In this document: positions 44,834-57,259 of the stretch, in pieces
Numbering within the stretch: the first letter of the stretch is position 1
Layout of the letters: each line of letters opens with the position of its first letter
DNA from: Dichomitus squalens LYAD-421 SS1
Lineage: Eukaryota > Basidiomycota > Agaricomycetes > Polyporales > Polyporaceae
Direction: 5' to 3'
DNA: 64,000 nucleotides
Assembly: GCF_000275845.1 (NCBI RefSeq)
Contig: NW_006766902.1
Location: 454,962 to 518,961 of the forward strand
Translations under genes and position numbers: made by a program
The notes under the pieces: generated by a model
Databases searched by the model: none
What the model saw: the letters and a program-made list of their open reading frames with translations, nothing else
Told to the model about the DNA's origin: nothing

Positions 44834-46531
44834 ATGTACCATGTCCGTCTCCTCCACATAGCCCGCTCTCGCCCACTTCCACACCGCCTTCCTCTTCCAC
44901 CTCCACGCCCTCCGTCTCGCCGCTTCACCGTCCTCGCGCTCGAGTCTTCCGCAGACGATACCTGCGCCGCCGTAGTCACCGAGGACCGCGAGATCCTTTC
45001 CAACATAGTCGTCAATCAACAGGCATCGTAAGCACTCCCTTCCACCCTCGCGTCTCAGACAGCTTCTCACTCTACTACCGCGCGCGACAGGCTGGAGCAG
45101 TATGGTGGCATCCATCCCTATGTCGCCCTTCACGCTCACCAGCGCAATATGGCAAGTCTTGATCGACGCTCGATGGTCGCTCTGACTTACCCTACTTGTC
45201 TAGCCAGTCGTTGTCCAGAGAGCGTTGAGGGATGCGGGGTTGACCGTGAATGAGATAGATGGCGTTGCGTTCACTCGGGGACCTGGTACGTCGCGCATCA
45301 TTGGTTACATATGCCTCTCAGCTCATGCGCGACGTTGCGTAGGTATCGCCGGTTGTCTTAGCGTATGTGGGAACGCTGCGCGCACACTCGCGGCCGCGCT
45401 GAGCAAGCCACTCGTTGGCGTACATCATATGGTACGTGTCCGTTTCGCCAAAGCCCTTTCGAGTCGCGACAGGTGTCACCCTCGGCGTGTACCTTGACGA
45501 ATATCGGGAGGACACGTGAGCTTGCGCCAAACATTTCAAGGAATGACCCATGAGGTAGAGCGCACGGTCTGTGTACCGAAATAAGGGACGACGTGGACGT
45601 TGTGATTCTGGTCTACGAGAGATGCCCGTTTAGGTACGACTGCTTGTGAACAATCCGTTGACCTTCGTCCTCTAGCAAGCCCACGCACTCACGCCTTTCC
45701 TGACTTCCCCTCCCGACCAACCCCCGCAATACCCCTTCCTCACTCTCCTCGTATCGGGCGGCCACACCCTCCTCCTGCTCGCCACCTCCCCTACGTCCTT
45801 CCGCATTCTCGCCACGACACTTGACGAAGCCGTCGGGAACGCATACGACAAGGTCGCGAAACTCTTGCGGATACCATACGAGGGTAAGGCAGCTGGGGCG
45901 GCCATAGAGCGCCTCTGCGCCAGCGAAGGAGAAGGAGCGGAGATCCCGATGCCCCGGCCAATACGCGGACGTCTGGCGTTCTCGTACACGGGCCTCCACT
46001 CGGCGGTCGAGCGATTCCTACACGCCCGGAAGGGCGAGGTAGACGAGAGGACAAAGGTAGGGATCGCGCGGAGCTTTCAGAAAGCGGCAGTGGGCCAGCT
46101 GGAGGACAAGCTTGTGCTGGGAATGCGACAGTGCGCAAAGGAGGGGCTCAGGGTGAGGTGCTTGGTCGTGAGCGGGGGTGTGGCGAGTAATCAGTATTTG
46201 CGCGATAGGTGCGCCATGCCTGGCTCGTTATTGGATCAGGTGTGCTGATGGCGTTGCGCAGGCTGCGCGCGTGCTTGGATAGAGAAAGCCCGGACAAGCA
46301 TGTCTCGCTCGCCTTTCCGCCCCCATCGTTGTGTACGGGTATGTTTTGCGTAACACGATTCACCGGGCTGCCGCTGATGAGTGCTCCTATCTAGACAATG
46401 CTGCCATGATTGCGTGGGCTTCGATGCACCGGTTTCTTGCAGGGGAAACAGATGAGTACTCACTGGAGTCGAGGCCGGTGTGGAGTCTGGAGGACCTCGA
46501 GCGGGAAGAGGCCGGGCCTTCGCGCTCATAG
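44834..46531 (+). CDS. QRI7: Mitochondrial tRNA N6-threonylcarbamoyladenosine synthase QRI7/OSGEPL1
   Basis: Start MYHVRLLHIARSRPLPHRL at 44834, an Arg-rich likely mitochondrial presequence. Conserved TsaD/Kae1 segments in order: RFTVLALESSADDTCAAVV, EQYGGIHPYVALHAHQRNM, VVVQRALRDAGL, GVAFTRGPG, GVHHMQAHALTPF (metal-binding HxxxH motif, split by an intron), FLTLLVSGGHTLLLL, TLDEAVGNAYDKVAKLL, SYTGLHSAVE, CLVVSGGVASNQYLR and DNAAMIAWASMHRF. It transfers threonylcarbamoyl to A37 of ANN-decoding mitochondrial tRNAs. The intron after HQRNM uses a GC donor (ATG|GCAAGT); the intron after VHHM is about 240 bp. It is divergent from HbrB, 185 bp between starts. Confidence 0.93.
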
Positions 46532-48116
46532 CTTGCGCTGGTGGAAAAGTACTCTATCATATCACCATAATGTATTACTCTTTCTTGAGATAGCTATATG
46601 CGACCTCCTACATAATATAGAGAAGCGGAGGTGCACTGGCGTAAGGTGGGGTGCCGATGCTATTCGTAGACACTCCAAGGGGTGTTGCGGCCGGCTCAGG
46701 CCTAATCTCACAAGCTCAGACAAAAGATGAGGCGGACTCGAGCGCACGGTCAAAGGCCCGAACAGGTAGCAGGGCCGGTGATGCAATACAGAGGCAACCA
46801 AGTGACCTGGTGCTTCGATTCCTGGGACTCAGAGTCGAGACGACCCAAAAATGCACCGTTGAGGACAACTTGTCTACCCGCCTCTAGTTGCCGATTCCAG
46901 TGCACGCCAACCTCGGGATGTTCTTCTCTGATAATAGGGTCTACCCACAATGCTCGTTGTAGCAAGTTTGATGGCGTATGTGAGTCAAGGATGAATCCTA
47001 GATCAGGACCCCTGCCAGTCGATCTTAAAGTAAGACGACCGTTGACGGTAGTCGAGGCTGCTATGAAGATTCAGGACATTGGTCATGCTCAAACTCAATC
47101 CGGGCTCCGTTGAGTAGAACGTCAATTCAATTTTAGAGCCCAAGGGTGTGTGACTTGCACAAACTGACCCCCGTTGTTGGGAATGTTTGACAACCACGGT
47201 CGCCGCAGTGCGGTGCAATCAGGAGGATTTAACACGGCAGAGAGTAGCACAGGTGGCTCTACAGTGACAGATTGCCCCAATAGTACAGCTATCTGACTGG
47301 CACCAGAACTCAATGGGACCGGGTCCATATGTCATTGCGCAATTGAATGCTTGCTAGCATCAACACTGTCCTAGACTTATGTCACTCACTTCCGCCAGCT
47401 TTTATGCGGATGTTATGGAGTGCTTACGGTATGCACGCAGCCTTGACTACTCTACTCTTGTACATCCAAATGTTCCACTCGATTGGGGGCATAGCGAGGG
47501 TGTAGGCTACTGATTATGGCCGGGCGTGACCAGTCTACAGGCTGGGTTTGGAGAGGCTATGATTTGCACGGCCGCAATGGGCTGTACAGCGGAGCAAAAG
47601 TAGAAGAAGATATTGTTTTTAATCTACTATCTAAATGGGCTGTGTAACGCTAAATCTCTGTTGTCAACAGGTGTGGCGGTCGAAGCAACCAGGGGACGTG
47701 ACAAGGAAGACGCTCTACGTGCTCGCGGTATTGTGCCTCTCGTCGGTCAAAACGGCGTCGCCGTCAGTAGATTTCAGAGGTTATAATGGTCCAAAAATCA
47801 GCGTGTTGACTATAAACACTGGATAAGTGAGTGGGAACGCCGGTTACAAGCAACTAAGATGCTGCTAATGAATCGCGAGAAGTCACGCGTGACTGGTCGC
47901 GTTGGGCGAGGGAGTTGAGTAGGGGACCTGCCTTATTGGGAAAGGGATGCATCCGTCGTCCAACGCAGATGCATCCTTGCAATTTCCCACATCCATGATC
48001 CCCTCTTGCAAGGGCCCAAGGGCTACCTCCAGCGCGGGCGCTTTCTCCCCCCTGTAGCCTCTTGCCTTGACAACCGCTGCATCACAACAGACTTGTCGTA
48101 CATATCGCCTTCCACG
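46532..48116. other. Intergenic, no gene recognised
   Basis: 1.6 kb with unlinked short ORFs and no motif I recognise. It probably contains the QRI7 terminator and the GEN1 promoter. Confidence 0.4.
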
Positions 48117-51100
48117 ATGGGTGTTTCAGGCTTATGGGAGGTACGTGACGTCCTCGACGAACCCCCCTGACTGTCCGATGGGCTCACAGCTCCGTAGATC
48201 ATCAACAAATCACGCCAGACGCGCTCTGTCGCTCATCTCGCCGTTGTCGACGGATTTGAGGCAAACAAGCACGGTACTCGCACGCTACGCGTCGGGATCG
48301 ACGCCTCCTTGTGGCTCCAGCACGTCTCAACTGCCAAATGGCTCTCAACCAAGAAGAACCCCAACGCGTCCAGCGCCCAGGGCGCCCGCAACGTTGGGGT
48401 CAATCCGGAGCTACGGACGCTCTTCTTCAGGCTCGCGCAATGGTCCAAGCTTCCGGTGAGCTTGCTCTTCGTGTTCGATGGGCGAGGGCGGCCGCTGGAG
48501 AAGAGAGGGAGCAAGATGGGCAAGAGCGGCAGCCACGAGCTTGCGCCGAAATTCAAGGAGCTGATTAAGTTATTTGGAATGGATTGGCGTGAAGTGCGTG
48601 CTTCTTTGATCTGTCGGTGCCTTTCCCCACTTACGGCATCGTCGCCTGTAGGCGAAGGGAGAGGCCGAAGCCGAGCTTGCCTTCCTCAACCAGGTCGGGG
48701 CTATCGACGCCGTGGTCACAGACGACATCGACTGTCTCATCTTTGGGGCGCAGACCGTCATCAAGAAGTGCGTCTCTTTTCATCTCGTCGCCTCGTCTGC
48801 TTGGGGTCCGCTCGTCTGGAATCTCTGGGTCGCCGCTCGGTGTTTGCCTTGGACGGCTGCAAGCGTCAGCAGAATCCAGGTTGTCCATCGGGTGCGGTGT
48901 GTGCCAGTACTTGCAAGCGAAGGGCGCTGCCTCAGTGAGCAATTGCGCGCTATGTATTTTCGCCCTCATCCCAGGCTGGATGTGTTGTCGTGCTCTATTT
49001 GACCAAGCTCAATGGACCTCACAGTTTCGGCCTCGATCTTTCCGGGAATAAAGGCAACCCTCCTAAGAATGCGGATGGCAACACCAGCAAAGCACACGCC
49101 CACGTCTACACCGCCGACGACATCAGACGCCATCCCGATGTCCGGCTCACTCGTGATGGCCTGATCCTCTTCGCGCTCATGTCAGGGGGCGATTATGACA
49201 CGGTAAGAACGCCAGTTCGACGTCTAACGGTAGTGTTCACGGGACAAACCTTCTATCCAGGGCATCTTCAGGTGTGGCCCAGCCATGGCACACGCCATGG
49301 CTCGATCAGGGTTTGGCGAGCAACTCGTTCAGGCTTACGAGCGATACGGCGAGAGCGGTCACTTCACTATCTGGCTCGAACAGTGGCGCACTGAGCTCCA
49401 AGCCGCCATCCGCGCTAACTCGCACGGACTGATGGCGCGCGGTGCGCCCAATTTTGTGATTCCCCAGGAATGGCCAAAGGTGAAGACCCTCCAGCTCTAT
49501 GTCGAACCCGTTACGAGCGCGTCCAATGGGGGTAACTGCGGTGGGCCACCTAGAGACCGGGAGCCGCTCGACCTACCCGGCTTGGCCTGGTTCTGCGAGA
49601 AGCACTTCGAAGACTGGGGCTACAAATCCGCAATTCTCAAGCGTTTTGGAAGCCTCTTGACGCAGAGTCTCGTCATGCGCGTCCTGCGGGCTGCTGCGCT
49701 CGAGGCGGACAGTCGCGAGAAGGACAGGCGGATCGCGCAGGGACTCCCCACTGGGGAGGCCAGCGTGCGTGGCCCACTTAGGCCGAGACCGTACGAAGCC
49801 GTTGGAACATCTGCGACGCTCGTCAAGATGACTCTTGCACCGAAGGCCAGGGGTGGCGGGTATGCGGCTCAGCGAAACATCGATTTGGAGGCGCTCAGGT
49901 CTGCATTCGCGAGGCCCGACACGCCCGAACCTGATGACCGCGGTCCGGACGCTGGCGTGGAGTACGTGGAGGATACCCATCCGCTCATTGTGGGAATCAC
50001 GGGTCGCCGTGAGCATGTCTCTACAGACAAGCTATCCGAGCTTCGCGTCAAGGTGTGTCGGGAGCAACTCGTCGCGATCGCGGGGTCGGGCATCAAAGGA
50101 CTGCATGATGAACCTGGGCCAAGGAAGAGGTGGATCGCATACACGGAGGATGAGCCGGATGAGGGTGATGAGGAAGATGAAGATGAGGGAGAAGATGGCA
50201 GGAAGAAGAAAAAACGGGGGAAGCAGACGGATCCGCGTGACGACATGTTGCTCTGGATTCCGGAGACGATCATGAGGCAGGTCCATCCCGCCTTGGTCGA
50301 GGAATGGGAGAACAACCGGAACCGCGGAGGACGGGCGCGAGGTTCGAATATGAGCGGGAACACAGCGTCGAGGAATAGAGCTGCCGCTGCACCCCGCCCT
50401 CAGCCTGGCGCTCCGCAAGCTGTAGCGCCGCAGGCGTATCGTCCTGTAGCACCTCCGGCGGCTGATCCAGTCCCAATGCTACATGTAGCTGCTGCTGCCG
50501 CCCCTTCTGTCCAACCACCTGCCCCGCAGCCTGCCCCTAAACGCGCTGGTCGAGGTAAGGGTAAAGCACGCGCGGCGTCCCACAACGATTACGACTACCT
50601 CGCCATCAATCCATATGCATCATCTGCGCCGCCTCAACACGACTTCAATCCCATGGTCGATACATCGCTCCCCTTTCGCCGCTGCGGATTCATGTTCACT
50701 TGGCCGGACCCAGATGATCCCGATCAACTCATCGTGGACACAGACGAGAGGGATGATCTGCCCACCGAAGTGAATTACAGGGAGATCGGGAATGCGAGCG
50801 TCTTCGGGGAATATGACCGGCTTTCCGCCGTGTCTCGAAGCGCTCCTCGGACGCAGGCCCGTACTCGGGTCTCGACTACCCCAAGCGCGCGGAGCGCTCC
50901 TTCGCAGGCGCAGCAGAGTGCTCCCTCGCTATTCGCCCACGAGGCTCCCATTCTGACCTCGGCAGCTGCCTCGGCTTCGGGCGTGCCGGCAAACCAGCCT
51001 GAGCCCCGGATTCGCGGGACGACACCGAAGAAGAGGAAGCAGAACGAGCGTCAAGCTGGCGAAGGTGATGTGTACGATGACCCGTGGGTCGTACCCCAGG

Positions 51101-52035
51101 ACTATGGACGTAACAGATTCAGTCAGCATGCCCAGGAGATCAACCGTTATCTTGGGATAGGCCCCGATGGCGAGCCCGTGCCCATTCCCAAAGGGTCAAA
51201 GAAGACTCGCGGCAGAATACCTTCCGCGCTTGCTGCCTCACTTACTCCCATGTCAGCGTCTGCTAGCGCAAGGGATAGTCGCAGGAGAGCCGAGAAGGGC
51301 AAAGGAAAAGAGCGTGCCTATCGGGATCCCTCTCCTTTCTCATCCCCAATGCAAGCGAAGCGCAGGAAGACCGGCCATAAGGGCGCGGTCCAGGACACGC
51401 GGTCGTTTTTCGACGAGCCTGGTCCGAGTAACAGTGGATTCACGTCCACCTCCCGTGGGCAGGTGGATCCCCTATTCTTGGAATCCGACTCGTCACGCTC
51501 GCCTTCACCACTCAATGTGTGGCCCCGTTCTTCTCCTGCACCTCCACCATCGTCGTCGGCTTTCACGACGCCTTCCACATCTCGGTCTGACAGGGTTGGC
51601 ATACCGCCTTCGGTGCCGGCATCTCCTTGTCCTGCCAAACGGCCCATCGCCGACGACATCATCAGTATTTCAAGCGACTCGGGGGACGATACGAACGCCG
51701 GGGGCCGCCGCTCGCCCGATGACTGGCTGCGGGACTTGAACTCCGCACCATTCAACGGCGCTCCATCCTTCTACAGCCAACGAAAGGCGCGCGAATCACA
51801 GCGGTCTCTCAATACCGCTCTTGACATTGACCCGGAGACCCAGAACGTAGGTGACGCGATGGACCTAGACCCTGAGCCTAGCGCCTTGTCGTCTCCTACC
51901 CGTAATTCCAAGCCGAAGCTCTCTGAGTTTGGTTATTACTCGGCGTCCGCTTCATCGCGGCGGTCATATCGTGATCCACCCATGCCTTCTTCCTCCCAGG
52001 AGAACGCCCTGAACGACGATATCTTTAGGACGTGA
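48117..52035 (+). CDS. GEN1/YEN1-type Holliday junction resolvase (XPG/Rad2 family)
   Basis: Start MGVSGLWE at 48117 (exon 48117-48140, intron 48141-48197); about 1,200 residues, most in the last exon from about 49265 to 52035. XPG N-domain: TRTLRVGIDASLWLQ and LLFVFDGRGRPLEKRG with the metal-binding Asp residues. XPG I-domain: GEAEAELAFLNQVGAIDAVV followed by TDDIDCLIFGA, supplying further acidic active-site residues. Then LILFALMSGGDYDTGIFRCG, the helix-hairpin entry of the GEN subfamily, PLIVGITGRREHVSTD typical of the Gen1 C-terminal domain, and a very long disordered tail with KR-rich patches (KKKKRGK; PKKRKQ) likely to be nuclear signals. It should cut recombination intermediates in the nucleus. 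Confidence 0.85.
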
Positions 52036-53025
52036 CCGTAGTGAGAGTTTTGCGGTGATGCGATCCTACTGTTCGACGGTCTGATGTCGACGGGCTGTCA
52101 ATATCAATATCTGCCCACTGTCGTTCACATGACCATGTTCTATGTATATTCCGTTTGTGGTTATCCGTATGACTTCCGAGCGCCTTCGCGTTCGGGCTCT
52201 ATTTCTAACTTGGCTCTTGATGTCTAGTATTGTACTACCCACATTACAAACTCCTTATACTAATTCGTAGCAAGTATCGTATCGGGAGAACGTATAATCA
52301 TCTGTTACTATACAGCCTCGTTTCGCTGGCTGCCGTATTTTCAATCCTTCACCGTACTACTGTTCAGTCTAGTCCTGGTGCCGTCCATCCAGCGTCGTAT
52401 ATCCTACTTCAAAACCTCTTCTGGGTTGACAGATCAAGGCTCTATATACCGCAATCCCTAGGAATGGAAGATAATTGAAGGTCATTGACGACGCATTGTG
52501 AGTCCACCGTAGCAGCTATGCCGCCCAGGCGGAACGAGAGCAAACTAGCGAACCTGACGTGCTCGGTCCGTGTTCATGCTATAAAGTCATGGTCCTTCAA
52601 TTCGGGACCACCTTGCTTTGGCGTAAGAATCGAAGCTCTGACATCATTTTGGGGTCAATGTCGACATGGCGTCATTTTGTGGCAACTCAAGAAATCGTTG
52701 TATCTCCGCCGGGCCATACACCGGCCAGAAGTAAAGAGTAGTCAAGAAGCAGTGGACTTTGAATTGACGGACACAAGAACGTGTAACCGCCACAATCGTC
52801 TTGCATAAACAGCCGCGAAATCACAACATAATTCCTCTCTGTTCGCATGGTAGCCGTAATACTGTACAATAGCGACGATGTTCCAAGTAAATAGCGTGGG
52901 TATCTGACCGTTAGGCGTCATCGCCAAAAAATAGTCAAACATCGACATCAATGAGAGCGCCGGACGGATGGTGCGGTGAGACACGTCTGTAATTGAGGAA
53001 AGCGGTAAACAGCCCGCTAGCCCTC
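52036..53025. other. Convergent 3' intergenic stretch, no gene recognised
   Basis: AT-rich sequence between two converging genes, likely both 3' UTRs and polyadenylation regions. No motif-bearing frame. Confidence 0.4.
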
Positions 53026-56000
53026 TTAGATAGTGCCGTATACAGGCTTCCCGTCGATGACGGTGGCGACGACGTGGGTACTCAAGACCTTCTGGGGAGC
53101 AACCGTCATGATGTCTTGAGAGAGCACAACGAAGTCGGCGAATTTTCCAGGAGCGATTGAGCCGAGGATATCTTCTGTGAACGACGCGTACGCGGGGTCG
53201 ATCGTCATCCCTACAAAGGGCGAGCAGATGTGAGATGAGAGGGGACATAGGCGTGAGCGCGCAAGGGCCGAAATGCGAGATAGGCAAACAGCGATAGGAT
53301 CAGAGTGTTCGCTGGTGCCGTAAGATAGCGGAAGCTATCGATCTCAGTTGAAACGGACGGCGGAATAGAGGCGCACCTTTGAGCGCTTCTTCGCGCGTCA
53401 TTCGCTGTTCTGGGAACCTGAAACCCGTCAGGGTCAGCAGAGGGTGGGTAACAGGTCTAAGTGAGAAGACGGTGGGAGGAGAAGCGCCTAGGATCTTCCC
53501 GTGGCGATGGGTTGGAAGCAGTCAGGAGGTGGGTAGAAGCGGCGGCTTTACGCGGGCGATCACGGAGATGCAGTTACACAGCGAACGGAAAACGAGGGAC
53601 ATACCATCCACCAGGCCCATGCGGTGACGTACCCTCCGGCGAGACTCGTGTGATAGCTGCGTAGAAGCCAGCGAGTGGGTTCATGTCTTCGACAGGGAAA
53701 TCTGAGCCCAACGTGATACGCGCGTCGTGGTCTAGGATGCTTCGGAAGGCATATAATCCTTTCACGCGCTCAGGGCCCTAAGTCGGTGATTGAGGGAAGT
53801 GGAAAGGTAGTATGAAGCAAGGAGACAGAGTGTCAGCTTAGTTCACGGTCGCCAAAAGGCGACAAACCAGTCTAAATCACAACCGAACGTACCAGACGAT
53901 CTTCGGCGAACCACATGTCGCTGATTCTGTGAACAGGCAGATAAGTATAAACAAGCGCGTGCAGGGTTGGCGAGAAGAGGGTGCAATGTGCAGAGGGTGC
54001 GAAGACTATGATGAACACCGATACTCACGCATGGGTAGGTTGGACGCTGGCGATAACTGTCGGTGGCAATTGATAGGGAAGCGAATGCGAAGTAGCGGTC
54101 AGATGAGCACGATAGGGATTCGAGAGAAAGCGACAAACCCCCAAGATCACCAAAGCGGGCCATATCGTGCTTTGCCAAGATTTGTGCATGTTCCAGGCGT
54201 GGGCGGAGCGCTGTGACATTTGCCTCTGCCAGAGCGGCCTCGAAAGCGTCGAGGACAACGCCGTTTGCCCGGTCGCCAATAGCGTGGACATTCTGTTGCG
54301 TAAACACGTTCGTAAATATCCGCATGCAGATTCAGATTGAAGATTCAACGTGCAATCGATTGGGAGTCGAACAATCTTCTAGTCAGCGCCCATTCAGGGC
54401 GCTAACCAGCAGGAAAGAACAGAGAAAAAAAAGGAAGGGACCTACAACTTGCCAACCATCCTTCATGAATTTTGGGATGACTTCGTTCAACAACTCCGGA
54501 GAGATGCGCATGAAGCCACGCGTCTCTGGATTGTCGGTATATGGCTCGTAGAGCTGCTCAGCAGGACGATCGCCGACATCATTGTTGGGACGGAGAATCA
54601 TCAGCGCCATCCTGGTTGTGAATTACGAATATTCACTCACAGCGGCACCGCCCGATCGAAGGGCGCCTGATATGAACACATGAGTTTCAGCATGATCATG
54701 AAGCGCCGATGGGGAAATTGTGGGGTGGTGAGTATAGCCAGAGATGTGAACTGACATACCGTCAGCGAATATTTTGACGCTCCGGACCGTGAGACGATTG
54801 TTTCCTATGAGGATGATCTTCTCAAAGGAGTCACCCCAGTATGCTGCCGTCTCGTCGAAGTACTTCATTCCGTAAACGCGAATCTATCCAGGGCGTTTAA
54901 TGCATCAGGGAAGACTCATGACGTCGAGACAAGCGCATAAGGTAGGCGGTGTACTTCCAACAAAAGACAATTTGACTTACCGGCAGTTGACCGGCATGTG
55001 CTTCCCTTCATCGTCGGAAGTAGACATCCAATAGTTCAGGACGACCACATAACATCGACAGGAAACCTGTGACCCACCGGCGGAAGAATTCAAGAGACAT
55101 GGGGTTGAAGCCGGCGTCATGAACAGACGTCAAGCCTAGACGATGGGCGTCCTTGACAGTGGCCGCGAAGCGCTTCTGCAGCTGTTTGTGCGTCGGCTCA
55201 GGGCGGCTGACAAGGTCTTGCGCGTTGTCCAGAAACACCCCTGATCGAATGCAAAGCATAATGGCACGACAGAGTCAGGTGGGTGCAGCGCAGGAACAGG
55301 AAGATGAGAGGGGAGAAGGCGATGTCATTTCGGCGTACCTGTGGGCTTGCCGTACGAGTCGCGAACGATCACGCCTCCTTCAATTTCCTTAGGAAGGGGT
55401 TCCATCGCTTTGAGGACTGCAGATGAGACCCAGAGAGCGTGTCCATCCTTGCTTTGGAGAACCACTGGCCGCCCTGCCACGATCGGGTCCGTTTCAAGCG
55501 CTTGCTGTCAAATAGTGGCAGTCCATCGTCAGCCCCAAGACGCCAGAGTAACAGATTACTCTGGTCGTACGTAAGTCGGCCATTCTTCTAGCAGCCACTT
55601 CGTATGGTCCCAGCCCCATCCTTCGACATACTTGCTCTTGTCATCGAGGATGTCAGGATCGGCCAGGATATAGGCCTTCACCCGCTGTACGGTCTCTGCG
55701 CGATATATGTCAAATAAGGATTGACACGACGGCGCCCGATCACTGATGCAGACCTGCGACACTTGTCGTTCCCTCGAGTGGCATCTGCTTTGTTGCGCCG
55801 TACTCCAGCACGTGCGAATGTGAGTCTGAAGGGCACAGAAACGGCAATTATGAGCATACGCAAGCAAGGGACCGCAGAGAGAGTATACCGCTCAATCCTG
55901 GCACGACAATTTGGCTGCGCCCGAGGTGCCGTACCTGGAGCCGCCCAGAAGAGGACTCGTGCCAGACGGACCGGACGTGATCTGTCGATGCACGGAGTTC

Positions 56001-56425
56001 TCAGTAACTATACACTTTCACAGGGCGAGAAAGCGACGATCATTGTCAAGGAGCTGGCTCGATCACGCACCGAGTGATCCGGTCGAGATAAACTTGTCCT
56101 GGTGTACGAGAATGCACTCGGGATGAGGGTTTCCCGGGTCGACGGTATAGATCTGCTGCGCGCCTTCGCGCGAACATAGCGCATAAGACTCGGCGAGTGG
56201 ATCGTTCCGAGACTTCCGAGACAGAGACGTGGTGAGCTTGTCGTAGATGAAGTATGACGAGAGTGTAAGGGAGACGAGGCCGAGCAAGATCTTGCCCTTG
56301 CGTCCAGAGGAGGCGAACTCGGCGTGGGAAGCGGACTGGGAAGTTGCGGCGTTCCGCCCCGCAGGAGAGTCTGGCTTCTCGGAGGTGCTGCGTTTGCGGA
56401 GGCGTGTTTCAACGACGGGAGACAT
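53026..56425 (-). CDS. Amidohydrolase-3 family protein with N-terminal membrane anchor
   Basis: Start MSPVVETRLRKRSTSEKP at 56425; a basic N-terminus is followed by a hydrophobic segment (ILLGLVSLTLSSYFIY, about residues 45-60), suggesting a signal anchor. The metal-dependent hydrolase body then reads, across about ten exons: LTSVHDAGFNPMS, VRSVKIFADG, NVHAIGDRANGVVLDAFEAA, LRPRLEHAQIL, ITLGSDFPVEDMNPLAGFYA and a terminal GKFADFVVLSQDIMTV ending VIDGKPVYGTI. This is the YtcJ-like amidohydrolase-3 layout (HAIGDxA, EHAQ, GSDxPV). The family hydrolyses amide or related bonds; the substrate is not predictable. The active site probably faces the ER lumen or outside. Not every splice site was fixed, so an internal break cannot be excluded. 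Confidence 0.82.
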
Positions 56426-57259
56426 GTTGAGCGACCGTCGCAAGTATTGAGGAGGGACGTGAGCGGTTGTGGGAGGAAGCCGACGATGCGGACTGGAGGC
56501 TATAAGTAGGACGTGAGCGATGAGAATTTGCTGACATCTGTAACAGGATGTGGGGCGCCAGTAATGCGGTTGGATGAACGATGAAGCTAGGCATGTATCG
56601 TGTAGGAGATGACCCGCCCCCAAACGCATTCAGCAATGGCCCAGCGGCGCCACATCTGAGACGCTTAGTATACTGGGCGCGTTCTCCGGCGCTGGAAGCA
56701 AATGGATTCTTCTAAGCGCTACTCATCCGAAGTTTGGGACCGCAGCTCGCGAGAAACCAACAGGTACTTCGAATGGAGAAGAGTGAGGACATGGAATGAT
56801 GGGATCAGAACTAGGGAGATGGCAGGTGCCTCGAGCGTGTCGCAAGGCAACGTTACAAGCGACGAAGGATGAACGTACTTGTGAAAATCCTGCAAAAATA
56901 TTGAAAAAAGGATTACGATAAATTTCAGGAAAAATGACTGGGAGACCTACCGGACGAACGGCAAGGAGGGCTGGTGGAGGCAACTAACCAGGGCCGCAAC
57001 TTGAATGATCGAACTGGACCTACAACGCCCACACACACGCCGGGTGTGATTGTCACGGTAGAGGGAAATGTCACGGCGCTGTCACAGCAATGCGCCACGT
57101 CGGCGGAGCGTCACTAGGACTGCGGGCGTGTGCACGGCCGAGGCTGCCTCGTCCCGGCACTCATCCTACTTGCCTCCACCTCCAGGCTCTGGTCTCTCTC
57201 GTGGTCTCTTCGCGAGGCTCTATTCGTCTACCGGACTCGACGTCTATCACGTTTGCTGA
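56426..57259. other. Divergent intergenic region, amidohydrolase / HRD1
   Basis: About 830 bp holding both promoters. No gene was recognised. An A-rich patch lies near 56880-56935. Confidence 0.4.

Noticed and set aside
46727..47113. 128-residue plus-strand ORF downstream of QRI7
   Set aside because: No motif, no protein-like codon pattern; similar ORFs occur by chance in this stretch.
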